From Erythrocercus mccallii (taxonomy: Eukaryota; Chordata; Aves; Passeriformes; Dicruridae): a DNA stretch of 64,000 nt. Below are positions 23,940 to 35,800 of the stretch, in pieces (position 1 is the stretch's first letter; the number at the start of each line of letters is the position of its first letter). The notes under the pieces are model-generated. The model did not search any database. It had not been told where the DNA came from and saw nothing but the letters and a program-made list of their open reading frames with translations. The position numbers and the translations under genes were made by a program. The stretch spans positions 256,419 through 320,418 of the forward strand of contig VZRG01000278.1 of NCBI GenBank assembly GCA_013397435.1, given 5' to 3'.

Positions 23940-25358
23940 TACTCAATATTTATACTACGGATTCTGAAACTCTTTAAGTGATTATTGAGTCACTGTTTCA
24001 TGCTCAGAAAGAATACTCTTTGAGGTTTTGCTAGGTTTGACTGTTGAGGGTTTTTTTACTTTTAATATCTTAAGGATATAAATACTTAAATACTCTTCTT
24101 CCCCCAGCTTTAAATGACAGAAAGCAGCTGTGACCATGTTTATCTAGTGCAAGTAGATTACAGCTGAAACAGGTTATTGATGGCCTTGCTTCAAGGATAC
24201 GGAGGCTGGAGCGCTCAGTCCTCACTTCAGCTTTCCTCTAAGGCTGGGATCTCTGTGGCTGTAGGGCAGAAAAGCTCTGAGTCCTGGAGCTGGTTATCAA
24301 GAATTCTCTGAGAAGGTGGCCTAGTGGTTGTTAGAGCCAGCTGGCTGGTGTGAGGCAGGTTCTGGCCAGGTCTGTTTTCCAAAGAGGTGCTGCTGCAGAA
24401 TGAACATGCCAGCCTGGCTTCTCTGCACCAGATATGGTGGTTAGCAGCTCTGAAGGTTGTAAAGCACCAGAGTACATAAAATCATCGATGTAGATATTAG
24501 CATTACCAAATTATAACGTGTAAGTACACATTTTAATTAACTGGATTTAGCCTACCACCAGTTTCCAAACATCCCTCCCAGGAAATGAGGGAGAATCCTG
24601 CTTAAACATAAAGTCCAGCCCCATCCTATATGGGATCAGTCTGAAGAAATTGCAGGCTGAACCCCATCCCAAATGGCTTTAGGAGGGAGCACTTGGGTCT
24701 TACCCTTTCCCACGATTGTGTCTGACACAACATTCCATGTAAAGAGGAAATTTGTAATTTTATAAATGTATTTTTATACTGTTTTTTAATGTGTGCACAT
24801 GAAATAGGCAAACATGCTCCTCCTTCCATTGTATCAAGCCTTTTCCTGTGTGCTGACATAATGGCTATGATCACAATTACGCTGTTTGTCTCACAGGTGT
24901 AGCTTCATTGCAAGGTAACGTTTGTCAGTTTTGCTTCTACCACAGCTGTATCTCCAAATGGAAGCAATACCACCCAGTCAAGCCGCCATGTTTCTTTCTA
25001 ATTGTACTAATAAAAATTTACAATAATTTTCCAAATAACTTCTCTTTTGAAAATGTGTTTTAATCTTTTGAGAGACTAAATGATAATATGAAGGTACTAA
25101 GTTATAACTTTAGCAATAATGCCTAAAAATAGCCTTCAAAAGGCGTTTTTGAATCCTTAGCTGACTTTTTTTAACAGCCTTGTTAGCACTGCAATACTTG
25201 TGGAGATTCTGACACTACTACCACTGTACAAGTTTTAGTTTCTTCTGTGTATATGCTTCCAATACAGAATATTACCATAAATACTGCAGCCACCAACTAC
25301 TCTGGACTTTGAAATCTGAAAAACTAAAGCTGTGATCCAATCTGCAATCTGAACACGT

Positions 25359-25382
25359 TCTGTTCTATTCTATTCTATTCTG
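25359..25382. repeat. Short (TATTC)n simple repeat
   Basis: Four to five copies of TATTC (TCTGTTCTATTCTATTCTAT and on). It may be a remnant of a CR1 tail, but no CR1 body was recognised beside it. Confidence 0.7.
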
Positions 25383-25410
25383 CTCTGGAATGCAATAAAT
25401 TTTAAATAAA

Positions 25411-28100
25411 AAATCTCTCTTTAACTTGTACATGGGATTTCAACAACATGTACACATGCTGAAATCAAAATAATAAGCAGATGAAAGCTTAAAACAGTTA
25501 AAATTTACCTTTCTGCTGCAGTAAGGAAGTCAGAACCATGAGGGCAAGAGTAACATAACCAGAATAAAACAGGAACAAATATAAAACTCACACTGAAAAT
25601 CAGCTACAGGAATGTTGTTAAGACAGTCACATTCAGAAGTTTCCCATTAGCCTCAGCCAAGAGGCAGGGCTAGTGAGAGCAGTGGGTTCTCTGCGTTAGC
25701 TGCTCCTCAAGCAGTCCTCAGCCTTGTGCTGCAGCCAGTGGGGCTGTGGAAAAAACAGCTTGGGATAAACATCAGCTCAAACTGTGCCCCAGGTACAGAC
25801 CAAAGTCGCTGTGCTGCCAAAATACTGAGCAAAGGCTGTGGCTGACTGCCATCAGCAATTATTTAGCACAGGTGTGGTTGCTGTGAAAGAAAAAAATTTA
25901 TGACATGTACTTGCTTCTGTAAATCAAGTATTGCACGTCAAAATCAGAGTTAAGACTATTCTAGATGTAGCTACAAAGTTTGGGGCAGTTGGAGGTGGTT
26001 GTTTTGGTTTGTTTTAAAAAGAAGTGTAAATGCTGTGCTTCTTTCCATGAAACTTGGAAGGCACCTGTGAGATGCTCTTAAAAAGCTTATTTTCAAAATG
26101 AAAAAGTCAGATCATGCTGTGCCTAAGTGCAGGAGTGAAGAAGCAAGCAGGTGATTGTAGTGTTTTCAGTGCTGAAAAAACAATAAAGGGAACACTGAAC
26201 TGTTGAGAAGCACAGGGAGAGCAATTTGTTTCCACCCTTCATTTGGCACTACTTTAGTTATAGTCAATTAACATTTTGAAGTTTTTATTAAAGACTCACC
26301 CTCATCTCCCCTTCAGTAAAAGCAAGTAATCACAGCAAATGCCCTCAGGTGGTTCTGCTGTTTGTCCACTACAAAAAGAACCCCAAAACAAACTCAACCC
26401 CCAAACCACCACACCGAAAAATCTAACAATGAAACAAAACAAAACAAAACAACAACCCCCAAAGCAAGTTTTACCCAACAGATAATTTAGATTATCACCC
26501 AGGCCGCTTGTTGAAATCCTCTAATAAAACAGAGCCTGTAGAGGACGATTTTAAGCAATATGGAGTACCAATATGCAATACACACACAAGTGTTATTTTG
26601 CACCACTTCAAGTGGTACAAAAGCACTTAGAATCTCAGCAGAGAGGAACAGTGTCCTCCTGAAAGCCTCACTGCACTAAGTTGTGAGTAATGGAGTGACG
26701 ACGCTTTTGAAGAGTCACATAATAGCAATTTCAATGTCCCAGGGGCATCATGCAGCTGGTGTCGGGTCTAAGAGATGAATCCCACTCATGTTTCTTCATG
26801 TAGTTATTTTGATGCCATGGCTTAGTCAGAAGGCTTTGGAAGATCTTACTCTGAATACTTACAGCTTTTGTATGAAAAAAATGCATACCTGTGACACTAA
26901 ATGAGCATCTACCTGTCGAAATCTGCTGCTAAGTTCTGTTTCTGCAGCAGAGGCAACAAGAGGACAGGTCACAGGCTGGTCTTTTTCACAGTGACAGGTG
27001 CGGGGTGTGGGGACAGAGCTGAGGCCTGCACTCCCTCAGGTCACTGGAAGTCCTGGAGCTCCTCCATGAAAGTTCAACATAACCTCAGTCATGGAGACTT
27101 GTAAAACATGGACCAATCTCCTCGCAGTGGCCACAAGTGCAGAGAGGCCGTGGATTTAAAGTACAGAAGAAACCTTCATGTCAGATAATGAAAACAAAAA
27201 CAGTATTTGACTCTGAGGAAAGCACTGCCTGTACTGTTTCTCTGGAGCCCTTTACAGCAGGATAACATCCACTAGTAAGAACAAGAGTAGAGCAGAGCCT
27301 GTCTTGGGGCTGTGGAGCAGAGTAGATGATTTCACTTCATCCCAGTAACTCTCTTCCTAACGATTCTGCCCTGGTACCAGCTTGTCTCTCCACACAACGT
27401 GCTGTTTTTCAGCCTTGCAGCTCCCATTTCTTGTTGAGAAAACAGAGATGTTTCACTTGGGAAATCTGGTGTACGCTCATGGCAAGGTGCCCCCCGCCAC
27501 AGCAAGAAGGATGTTACAGACAAACGTGAAAAAGTAACTCAAACCAACATGATCTCTTGGAATTTGAATGTCTGCCATCACTTTCAAAGGCCTCCACTAA
27601 CTTTATGTTAAAACTTACCAAAACATTTTGTCATTTGTTGAGCTGAATTTAAAAAAATCAGAAATGGCTGTCATCACTTTCTCCTTCCACTACTTTTCTT
27701 CTACAGGCTAAACAAAAAGTATATTTTCTCTTTTTCTCCTCACTAACACTAGGGATAGAGTCAGCCCTAATTACATGCTACCTTTTGAACACAGAGCTGT
27801 TTTAAACATTTGGTAACATGTGGTGACTAGCATTTGAATGAACTCAGCATGCTCTCAATATCTGTCCTGTATAGCAGCAGCTGTCCAGACCTCACAGCGT
27901 TTGTTTAAATTCTTTCAGAGATCTTAAAAGATGTAGAATACGTAATGTTGATTATTGATGTGGAAAGCTCATGGTTCAACTAAAAAGCAGAGCCCTTGCC
28001 CAAAACACACAAATCTTGGCAATTTGAAAGCAAAAACTTTTAGAAAGTAACAGAACCAAAAAAGGGGCTCAGCACTAGTAAATCATTGGCAGCTACAATT
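25411..28100. other. Convergent intergenic region, no gene seen
   Basis: This stretch lies between the CORIN 3' end and the ATP10D 3' end. It holds a C/A-rich simple tract with (AAAAC)n at about 26380-26460 and scattered short ORFs that overlap on both strands. No exon with splice signals and homology, no tRNA and no clear full-length repeat was recognised. Confidence 0.5.
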
Positions 28101-28162
28101 TGAGGAAACTGTTTATTTCAACAGGTGCTGGTGAACACAAACAGATTTCCTAAGTTCCTCTC

Positions 28163-28168
28163 TTTATT
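28163..28168 (-). terminator. Candidate ATP10D polyadenylation signal
   Basis: TTTATT on the + strand reads AATAAA on the ATP10D sense strand, about 1.4 kb past the stop codon. A second AATAAA lies slightly further on, at 28112-28117. Both are positional guesses. Confidence 0.35.
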
Positions 28169-29581
28169 GTCCATGTAACTTTTTGGGAAGGGAAGTAAAA
28201 GGAGGCTGTATTTTAGGGAGTCTGGAATGCAGAAGTTTCCACATACACCTCAGCCACTTTTTGTGCAGTGTGTGAGCAGTGGGAAACTGACAGAGGGCAG
28301 GACTCATCAGTCTTGGAGATAGATAAGTAACAGCACTCCAATGTGAGACATGCAATGCACTATGCCTTCTTCTGAGCAGCCTTTAGAGACACTTAAGCTG
28401 ATTAGTATAAAAGCCTGGAGGAATGTAAAAACACCTGAGAGTGAAGGGCAGTGATATCAGCTAGAAGCTGCTATTAGTAAGGGAAGATCTGAAGACAGAC
28501 TGGAGCTCCCCACTGCTGCTGGCAGACAATTTTGCAGTATAGGCATGAGGTAGTTTAGAGAAAAGTTAGCCAGCCAACATCTGAATTGGGTGAGGTAGGA
28601 AAGAAGTCCATTTGGTGACAGGTCACATGAAATGGCATATGCAGTCAAAATGGAGTGATGCAGCAGGAGAATGAACTGTCATGGAAAACGAAAGGCCGCA
28701 CTTAGGATTTGCTCTTCATGTGAAGAGGAAGGCGAGGGAGACATGTTACACGTGTCTCATTTGGCTTCTCTTCTATGGTTAAAATGTTTGTCCATCAGTG
28801 AGATGGCCCATGCAATAGCCTGGTGAACAAACTGGACCACAGTGGTTATATGAATTACTGTCTACACACACTACGTGTAATAAAAAGTCTTGAAACAAGA
28901 CAAGCAGTAACACCACATCCCAGCCCTGTTGCTTACTTCATATTTCAGCAAGTGGTGAATCCCAGGGCATGCTAGGGTTCTAGGGCAGCAGTGTAAGGGA
29001 GCAGGCTGACTTAGCTGAACTGGATTCTGCAAATCCACATTCATGCAATGTCCTGTCCATAACACCATGAGGTGTTATGTAGTGTTGCACATACAAGAAA
29101 TAAGCAGTATGCAAAGACTACTGCATGAAGAAATATAAACAATAATCCAGACATTTAGACCTTGAACATCTTAATAAATTATGGAAAAGTCTTATAAACA
29201 AAAAAGCTTTTAAGGAAATGTGTTCATCATCTACCTTGGCTGAAGAAAACAAAACCACAGCATGGCATAAATGCGCAGTTATTACTCCTGTGTTTAACCA
29301 GCTAGCATTCCAACTTTGTAAAATACAGTAAAGCATCTTCTTCACACAACTCAAAACGGCTTTGTGGGCTAGAGATACAGCACTGCTGCCCTTTTCAGGA
29401 GCACACACATAGACTTTGGCGTATGAACTATTACCACCAAATGTAACTATATTAGTTTTCTTTGATAAATTCAGTCTTTTCAGAGTTCATGCCACTTGTA
29501 GTCCCAGACTCATCCTGAATGTCTGGTAAGAAGGAGGTGTTCTTTACTAATCCATCTCTTGAACAGGTCTGAAAATGTGTT
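28169..29581 (-). other. Probable ATP10D 3' UTR
   Basis: This 1.4-kb sequence follows the ATP10D stop up to the first AATAAA hexamers. It contains only short ORFs with no recognisable homology on either strand and no identified repeat. The true 3' end is unknown. Confidence 0.35.
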
Positions 29582-29801
29582 TTAGATGCTGGCAAAACAC
29601 TCAGTGCTTTCTTCCTCTGATACAGCACCTGCAGCTGAAGGCACAGAAGTAGGTTGGAGCTCCACTCTATCGTTCACGTTACACTCATCTTTCCATCTCT
29701 GAATTGCTTTCCTTTGTTCCTCGGGGGATAGTCTGTCAAGGTACTTGGCTTGCAACACAGGAGATGGAAACAATGTTCCTTGAAGAACTCTTACCAAATA
29801 T
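29582..29801 (-). CDS. ATP10D: ATP10D coding exon 22 (1307-1379) with stop codon
   Basis: The exon follows TTATTTTGTAG. It encodes LVRVLQGTLFPSPVLQAKYL, DRLSPEEQRKAIQRWKDE, and a Ser/Glu-rich tail ending ECFASI before TAA. The first half is conserved with human; the tail is unrelated in sequence and about 33 residues shorter than I recall for human. The stop lies in clear 3' context with no downstream coding similarity. Confidence 0.94.
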
Positions 29802-32800
29802 CTACAAAATAAACACAGTTACAAATAAGCTGTTTAAAAGAAAAGCAAAAACTGTTTCCAGTGTCTAAAGGAAACCAAACACCATTCGCGTAATCCTGAA
29901 GCCTAGTTCCTGGACTGGATCTCTTAGGATCTCTTCCAACCAAGGCCATTCTATGATTCTGTGATATTAGAACTGACTTAACAGGCAACTGAGGTTGGAT
30001 TTAATCACAGATTTTTGCAGTGAATTTTCAGTCACCAGGGCATCCAATGTCTGTCCCTACGTAAGAGAACTTCTCCTTTAAACCTCCAGTGAAAGCCTCA
30101 GTCTCACTTTCTTCACGCTAGAAGCTGCAGAGGACTCCCTGCCTTCACAATGCCCCTAAGTGGGGGCTTTTCAGATCATATCAGAAATTAACATGGAAAA
30201 AAACATACGTGTAGTCCCATAATAGATGCTTCTGCTTCAAATCACTGGAGAAAAAAGCTGAAATTAGCCACAACAGCTATAAATCTTCTGAGGTATTGAC
30301 ACAGGGAGAGTACATATGACTTAAGGAATATCCAAATAGTTTGCCTTTAATTCACCATGAAAACCACTGTTGTCTTCAAAACTGAACAGCCACATACTAG
30401 AAGTCACCAAGCTGAAACCTTTATCCTACCGTGGCTCTCTACAGCCCTACCAGAAAGTCCCAGAACAGCCTTTATCTATTAATTTGTCATGTAGGGGAGA
30501 TTTACTTTGTGTGAAAGAAAAGGCTCTACTGTCACCACCTGAACCAGGCTGAGAGCAGGGACAGAAAGGGAAGAGGCCATGTGTTTCTTGCACCTCACAG
30601 TTTGCCATTCTGCTGAAGTGTGAACCAAAGCCATGAGTCAGATCAGCTCAGTCATGACCCCCAGTGAGTGCAGTAAAACTCTTGATGACACACTTAAGAC
30701 ATAGATCAGACATGTTCAAATGTGGCCATTGCAGGCATCTACAGGCATGGCTCTGCCAGCTTTCCTGCTGGCAGGAATGATAACATATGCAGCCTGTACT
30801 ACAGCACTTGATCCAGAAAGTTTGCTCAGATTGTGTCTAATGATATAAAATTACATGAGGTGAGCAGGAAACAGCATTTATGCTCCTCAACTTTTCTCAG
30901 TACCTGTGCAATTCAGTTTCAAGTCTCATTCTTTCTGAAAGGAAGTAAGAGGGAAAAAAAGACATAACACAGAACAGTGAATAATTAGCACTGGAGGCAC
31001 TTCATTAGTAGGCAACAGACTTGAGTTCACACTCAGCCAGTGAAATGAAGATAGCTGTGGCTACTAAAGAAAGCCAAACAGAGGGTTTGATGAAGTCTCT
31101 TTCACTGTTTTCACATGGTTTGTTTTGCTCTGTTGGCTCACTCAGGTGTCTCCCTGCTCAGCATGCTGGAGTCTTCCACCTCCATCCAGTACCACTGCCC
31201 TTCCAGGGTGAATGAATTACTGAACTTGAACTTCACTGAGACAAAAAAATACCACGACCCCTTGTGAATCTAGTCAGTATGTTTCCAGCCCGTAAGGAAG
31301 CCTGTACATGCATTCTTCATTCTAAATACTCTTGTACATACGCATGACATAAATTTCAAACAAAATAATTTCACAAACTAACACAGACTAAGCACAGCAT
31401 TTGTCTATATATAGTACATGTCCAATTTTGGTCACTCATTTAACTGATCTGTATATAAATTATGAACTCTGTGATTACAAAAACTACTGCTTCTTTACTC
31501 TCCAAAGACAATATTTAATATTATATAGACCACAAAATATTTTTTTTATTACTGAAATTTACTTGGAGAACTAAATGGCACTAAAAAGTTGTCCTCACAT
31601 AGCTCGGTCTAGTAGAGTCATGAAATTTTCATTTTTTTGGGGGCATGCTAGGGGGAAAAGACTCTAGCCAGAGATTCATAACATCACTGACTCACAGAAA
31701 ACTAATTTTGATAACAGCAGCAATCTACAATTATAAAACAGAAACTCACCTGGGTAATAGAGCAATGCAAGTAGTCAGGAGGCAAACTAAGTAAAATACG
31801 GGGTCTGTCATGTGCTTTTCCATGATCCAGTAAAAATCTGATTGTGGGTTGTGGATTTTGCAGGTTGCTCCAAAAGCCAGAGTGAACACAAAGTAAAACA
31901 GGATGCTGCCCACTATAACTACTGTATGTATCCACGTCTGCAATTCAGAAAAGGAAAGCAATAAGATTTAAGCTGTAAAACAGAAAGACTGATACATCTG
32001 TATTTGCATGAACATGCACACTTTTCCTCCAAGGGCAGCTGTTGAATGTAACAGGATACATCTGTTCAGATAATAGTCCTAATTTCATACAAAACAGTCC
32101 AGAAAGAATGGAGCCTCCTTTCTACAGTATATAGGTGTTCCAAACATTTAATTTTTAAAATTCTCATAAATTCATAGCTTTTCATTCTTTAGTGAAAGAC
32201 ATTTGCCTGAGATTACCACCTCATCCACTGGCAGCACAGAAAGCTTTCTCAAGCAAATGGAGGTGAGATTTTCACATGACACCACTCTTATGTATCTTAC
32301 TTGAGATGCTGGTTACCTTTCTACACTGGAGTTTTCTGTAATTTTATACCTAAATGGTTATAATACCTACTAAGAAAACAACAGTGTCACTGATCTGACA
32401 GCTTGCCAACATTAAAAAATGCCAAACAAAACACATTTAAGTGAAGTTCTCTAGTCAATGTGAATACACTCATGCTATATATATGTTCTCAATAAAGACA
32501 TTTTAATTATGGCTGTCATACTCCCAAAAGAACAATGGAAAGACTGAATCACAACTTGACATGTCATTCATTATAAAACAATCCCAAAAAATACTTTTAA
32601 AAAGTCAAAGAAAAAAGAAAATCCACTAGTAAGTGTCCTTCTACTATACCCATTATTGTATTTTCTTTAAAATTAAGCCAAAACCCCACGTATTACCCTT
32701 GTAAGGGCTCTAAATTTATTCAAGCTAAGGCAGATGCTTTAGCTTGTGCCGACTTAAAAACTGAAATAATATTTCTTAGCATACTGGTTTTCCAGTTCTG

Positions 32801-35800
32801 GCATCAAATTACACCTCTCAGTTGTTTATCCTGCCCACAGAAGACCATCAATTCCAAGCATTCAAAATCGGGAATTTACACGGTTGTCTTTGAGATGCAA
32901 ACTTTGTGAACTAAGTAAGTTTCAGCAGATCACTGGTGGATTTTACCATTTGCAAAACTGAACCAACCACCCAAACCCCCAAATGACCCTACCTTAAAAG
33001 GAAGCAGGATTTCACTATTTACAAGTAAATCTGAGGCCAAGTTTTGTTAATTTTAGTCATATTTCTATTCCAATGACAGGTGCATTAGGAGAGCTCACAT
33101 GGTCACATAAATATAATATTAAGGGTTTAACCCTTTAATACTTATTGTTTTGTATATGAAGACCTTTCTTCCCTTTAATTCTACTGAAAGCTGTATGCAC
33201 ATACTCTGTAACGAATATACACTTTGGGAAACAAAGTACTCACCACAGACTTGCACTCAATGAGAAGATGAAGCATCATTATGAAGAGTGCTGCTGTGTT
33301 TATGGGGTTTCCAAAAGAAAAAATGTCTATGTCTGAGCCACAGTAAGTCTGTAAAGGAAGACAGTGGTCAGTGTCAAATATTCTTTATGTATAGTCCTAA
33401 TACAAAGTGGTATGAATTATTTCCATACCATACATATTTGCATACACACACAGTTCAGTTCTGATAATGATCTTCTTAGTATACATTCATATACAAAGAA
33501 GTAAAAATCAAATACTTCATTCTGTTCTCTAATTTGCTTATGTTTTAAGTAAGTCAAAACGTATAAATGTATTTCGTAGCCAGCACTTACAAAGTAAGGC
33601 ACAAAAAAGCAAACAAGACTTTGGTAAAAAGCATCCAGCAAGGTTATCCAGAAAGCTGAAGGCAAGTAAGCCTGTAAGAGAAAAACATAAACAAATTGAA
33701 AAAAACTGAACAAATTGTTCATCCTTAACTAGCATTAATTTGGATATGGGGAAAGATTATCTGCAGAAGTAATTCCAGTTAGTTTCCAAGTGAAAAAGCC
33801 ATGTTAGAGTTATTAGAACAAAGATCAATCAGCTGCCAGCACTGGGAACTCTGATCTTGCAGCTGTCCCTATCAGAACGGATGTACCAGAGCCTCAGCAG
33901 AGTCCTAAGGAGGGGAGGGGGCTGATGGACAGGGAAGTACTCTGCAGCTTACTATAACTGAATACGAAGTCCCACCTTCTTCTATCTCCATCCCTTTTTG
34001 TTATGTGTGCTGTTTGACACCTCTGTGAGCTTATTTAACTCATCAGATGTGAGAAATCACCTCACTTTTCTGCTGGGATAACACATTGCTCTTTTAGTGA
34101 GTTAAATCAGCTCCTGGGAGGACCTGATGGGATAACTGAGCTGGCACAACGCAAACAATTTAACTATATGGATGAATAGAGAACAGGAATAAAAGAAGGG
34201 AGAAGCGAGTAAGAACTTGCTCCCTCAGCAGCAGCAAACTGCTGTAAGTGATCAACCAGGAAACCACAGTTTCCTATGCTCTGGCTCAGCTATAACCCAT
34301 TCTTTCAGGCACTGAAGTGAGACACAGAGGTGAGAAGTCCAATCATCCAGGATGTCCTCTATGATTAGTGGAGAGATGAGTTTTTTCAAAGTGCTGTTCA
34401 GCCCTTTCAAGAACTGAACTGCTGTCTGGAGGTGATGTGGGAAACTTATTTGCCTTTCAGGAAAGTGCTTTAAACAACTGAAGATGAATCCCATTTACTG
34501 TTCCATTATTTCCATTATAGTTTATACAAAGCTGTACACTTGTGATCTCACAGTGCAATATTGTGATATTGCATCTTATTGCATCTTTTAAAGCATTTCT
34601 CCTTCTTCTATACTGTATTTAATTCCAAGCAATTATTTCTGTGTGCTTCCATGCAAGAAAGGAAATGGTAACAACTCCAACCACATAGCAAGGAATGATG
34701 GGATGGACAAAAGACAACACTAACAGAAGGGAATAAGAAGGAAAAGAAAAAAATATATTATGTAATGCAGTAATTCTGATTATGTTGCTTCAAAATCTTC
34801 ATCTCAGCACAGATCACTGTATTGTACATCTCCTGAAAATCAAAACAAATCATAAGGCCTTGCAACATTTACTTAATCAAAATTCTCTGACTGACAAAAC
34901 ACAGACCTGCTCAAGCCAATCTACAGAGGTTTGGATTGGTACCAAAAGAGTACTTTGTTTTTCAAAAATACTGTAAACCAAGCAACATAAAATATTTAAG
35001 GGTATATAAAAACAAATGTAGAAATCCACAAACAAGCAATACAAATTGTCCATTCACTGTGTAACCTTTTTCCCTTCTAGACCAGACCTAAACTTCTGCC
35101 AGGTTATAATAAATGAGATAACACTAGTACACAGCATGTTGTAGTTCTGGGTTTTTTTGGAACTATTTGTTAGAATAGAGTAGAATAAAACAGAATAAAA
35201 CATTTCAGTTGGATGGGATTGTCTTGTCCAACTGCCTGACCACCTCAGGTCCGACCAAAAGTTCAAATATGTTATTAAGGGCATTGTCCAAATGCTTTCT
35301 TAACACTGACAGACTTAGGGCATTGACCACATCTCTAAGAAGTCTGCTCAGTGTATGATCACCCTCTTGGTAAAGAAATGCCTTCTAATGATACTGTAGG
35401 ATCTGATCATAAAGAAAATGTTGAGTTTAGGTGACTCATACAGTCAACGTTTCCTCTCTCTGGACTATTAGGACCTATTTTTTTTCAAGCTTGGTACGTC
35501 ACTGCCTTCAATTTTTATAATAAAGATGTTATTTTAATTACTAAAATTTTAGAAATATAAAGTTAAATTTATTCTAGAATTCATGCTAAGCAAAGCAGAA
35601 ACCAGGAAAACCCCCACTGATTTATATAATTTTGATTTAGAACCTACTCCCTCACTCCCTTCAGGTTTCTATGCTAAATGTTTGGACAGAATTTACTAAT
35701 AGACCAGGTATGATGTATAGTGTTTTCAGGTGGGAAGGCAAATTTAAGAACATACCTGTAAGGTGAAAAGTACCCTGACTGACAGAAGTTCTTTGATGAT

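Larger units (their letters stand above)
22070..25410 (+). other. CORIN 3' UTR and downstream flank, end undetermined
   Basis: The stretch after the CORIN stop has no credible coding exon. Possible polyadenylation signals on the + strand are ATTAAA at 22368, AATAAA at 23934, AATAAA at 25009 and AATAAA at 25394 and 25405. The sequence alone does not say which is used; the one at 23934 would give a 3' UTR of about 1.9 kb, a reasonable length. A short (TATTC)n tract sits at 25359-25382. ORFs here on both strands are short, overlap one another and have no recognisable homology. Confidence 0.35.

Noticed and set aside
26380..26460. C/A-rich tract as a possible array or regulatory repeat
   Set aside because: The units are irregular and there are no spaced direct repeats; it is low-complexity sequence.
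35169..35192. Tandem AATAR repeat as an independent microsatellite
   Set aside because: It is the 3' tail of the adjoining CR1 element in reverse orientation.
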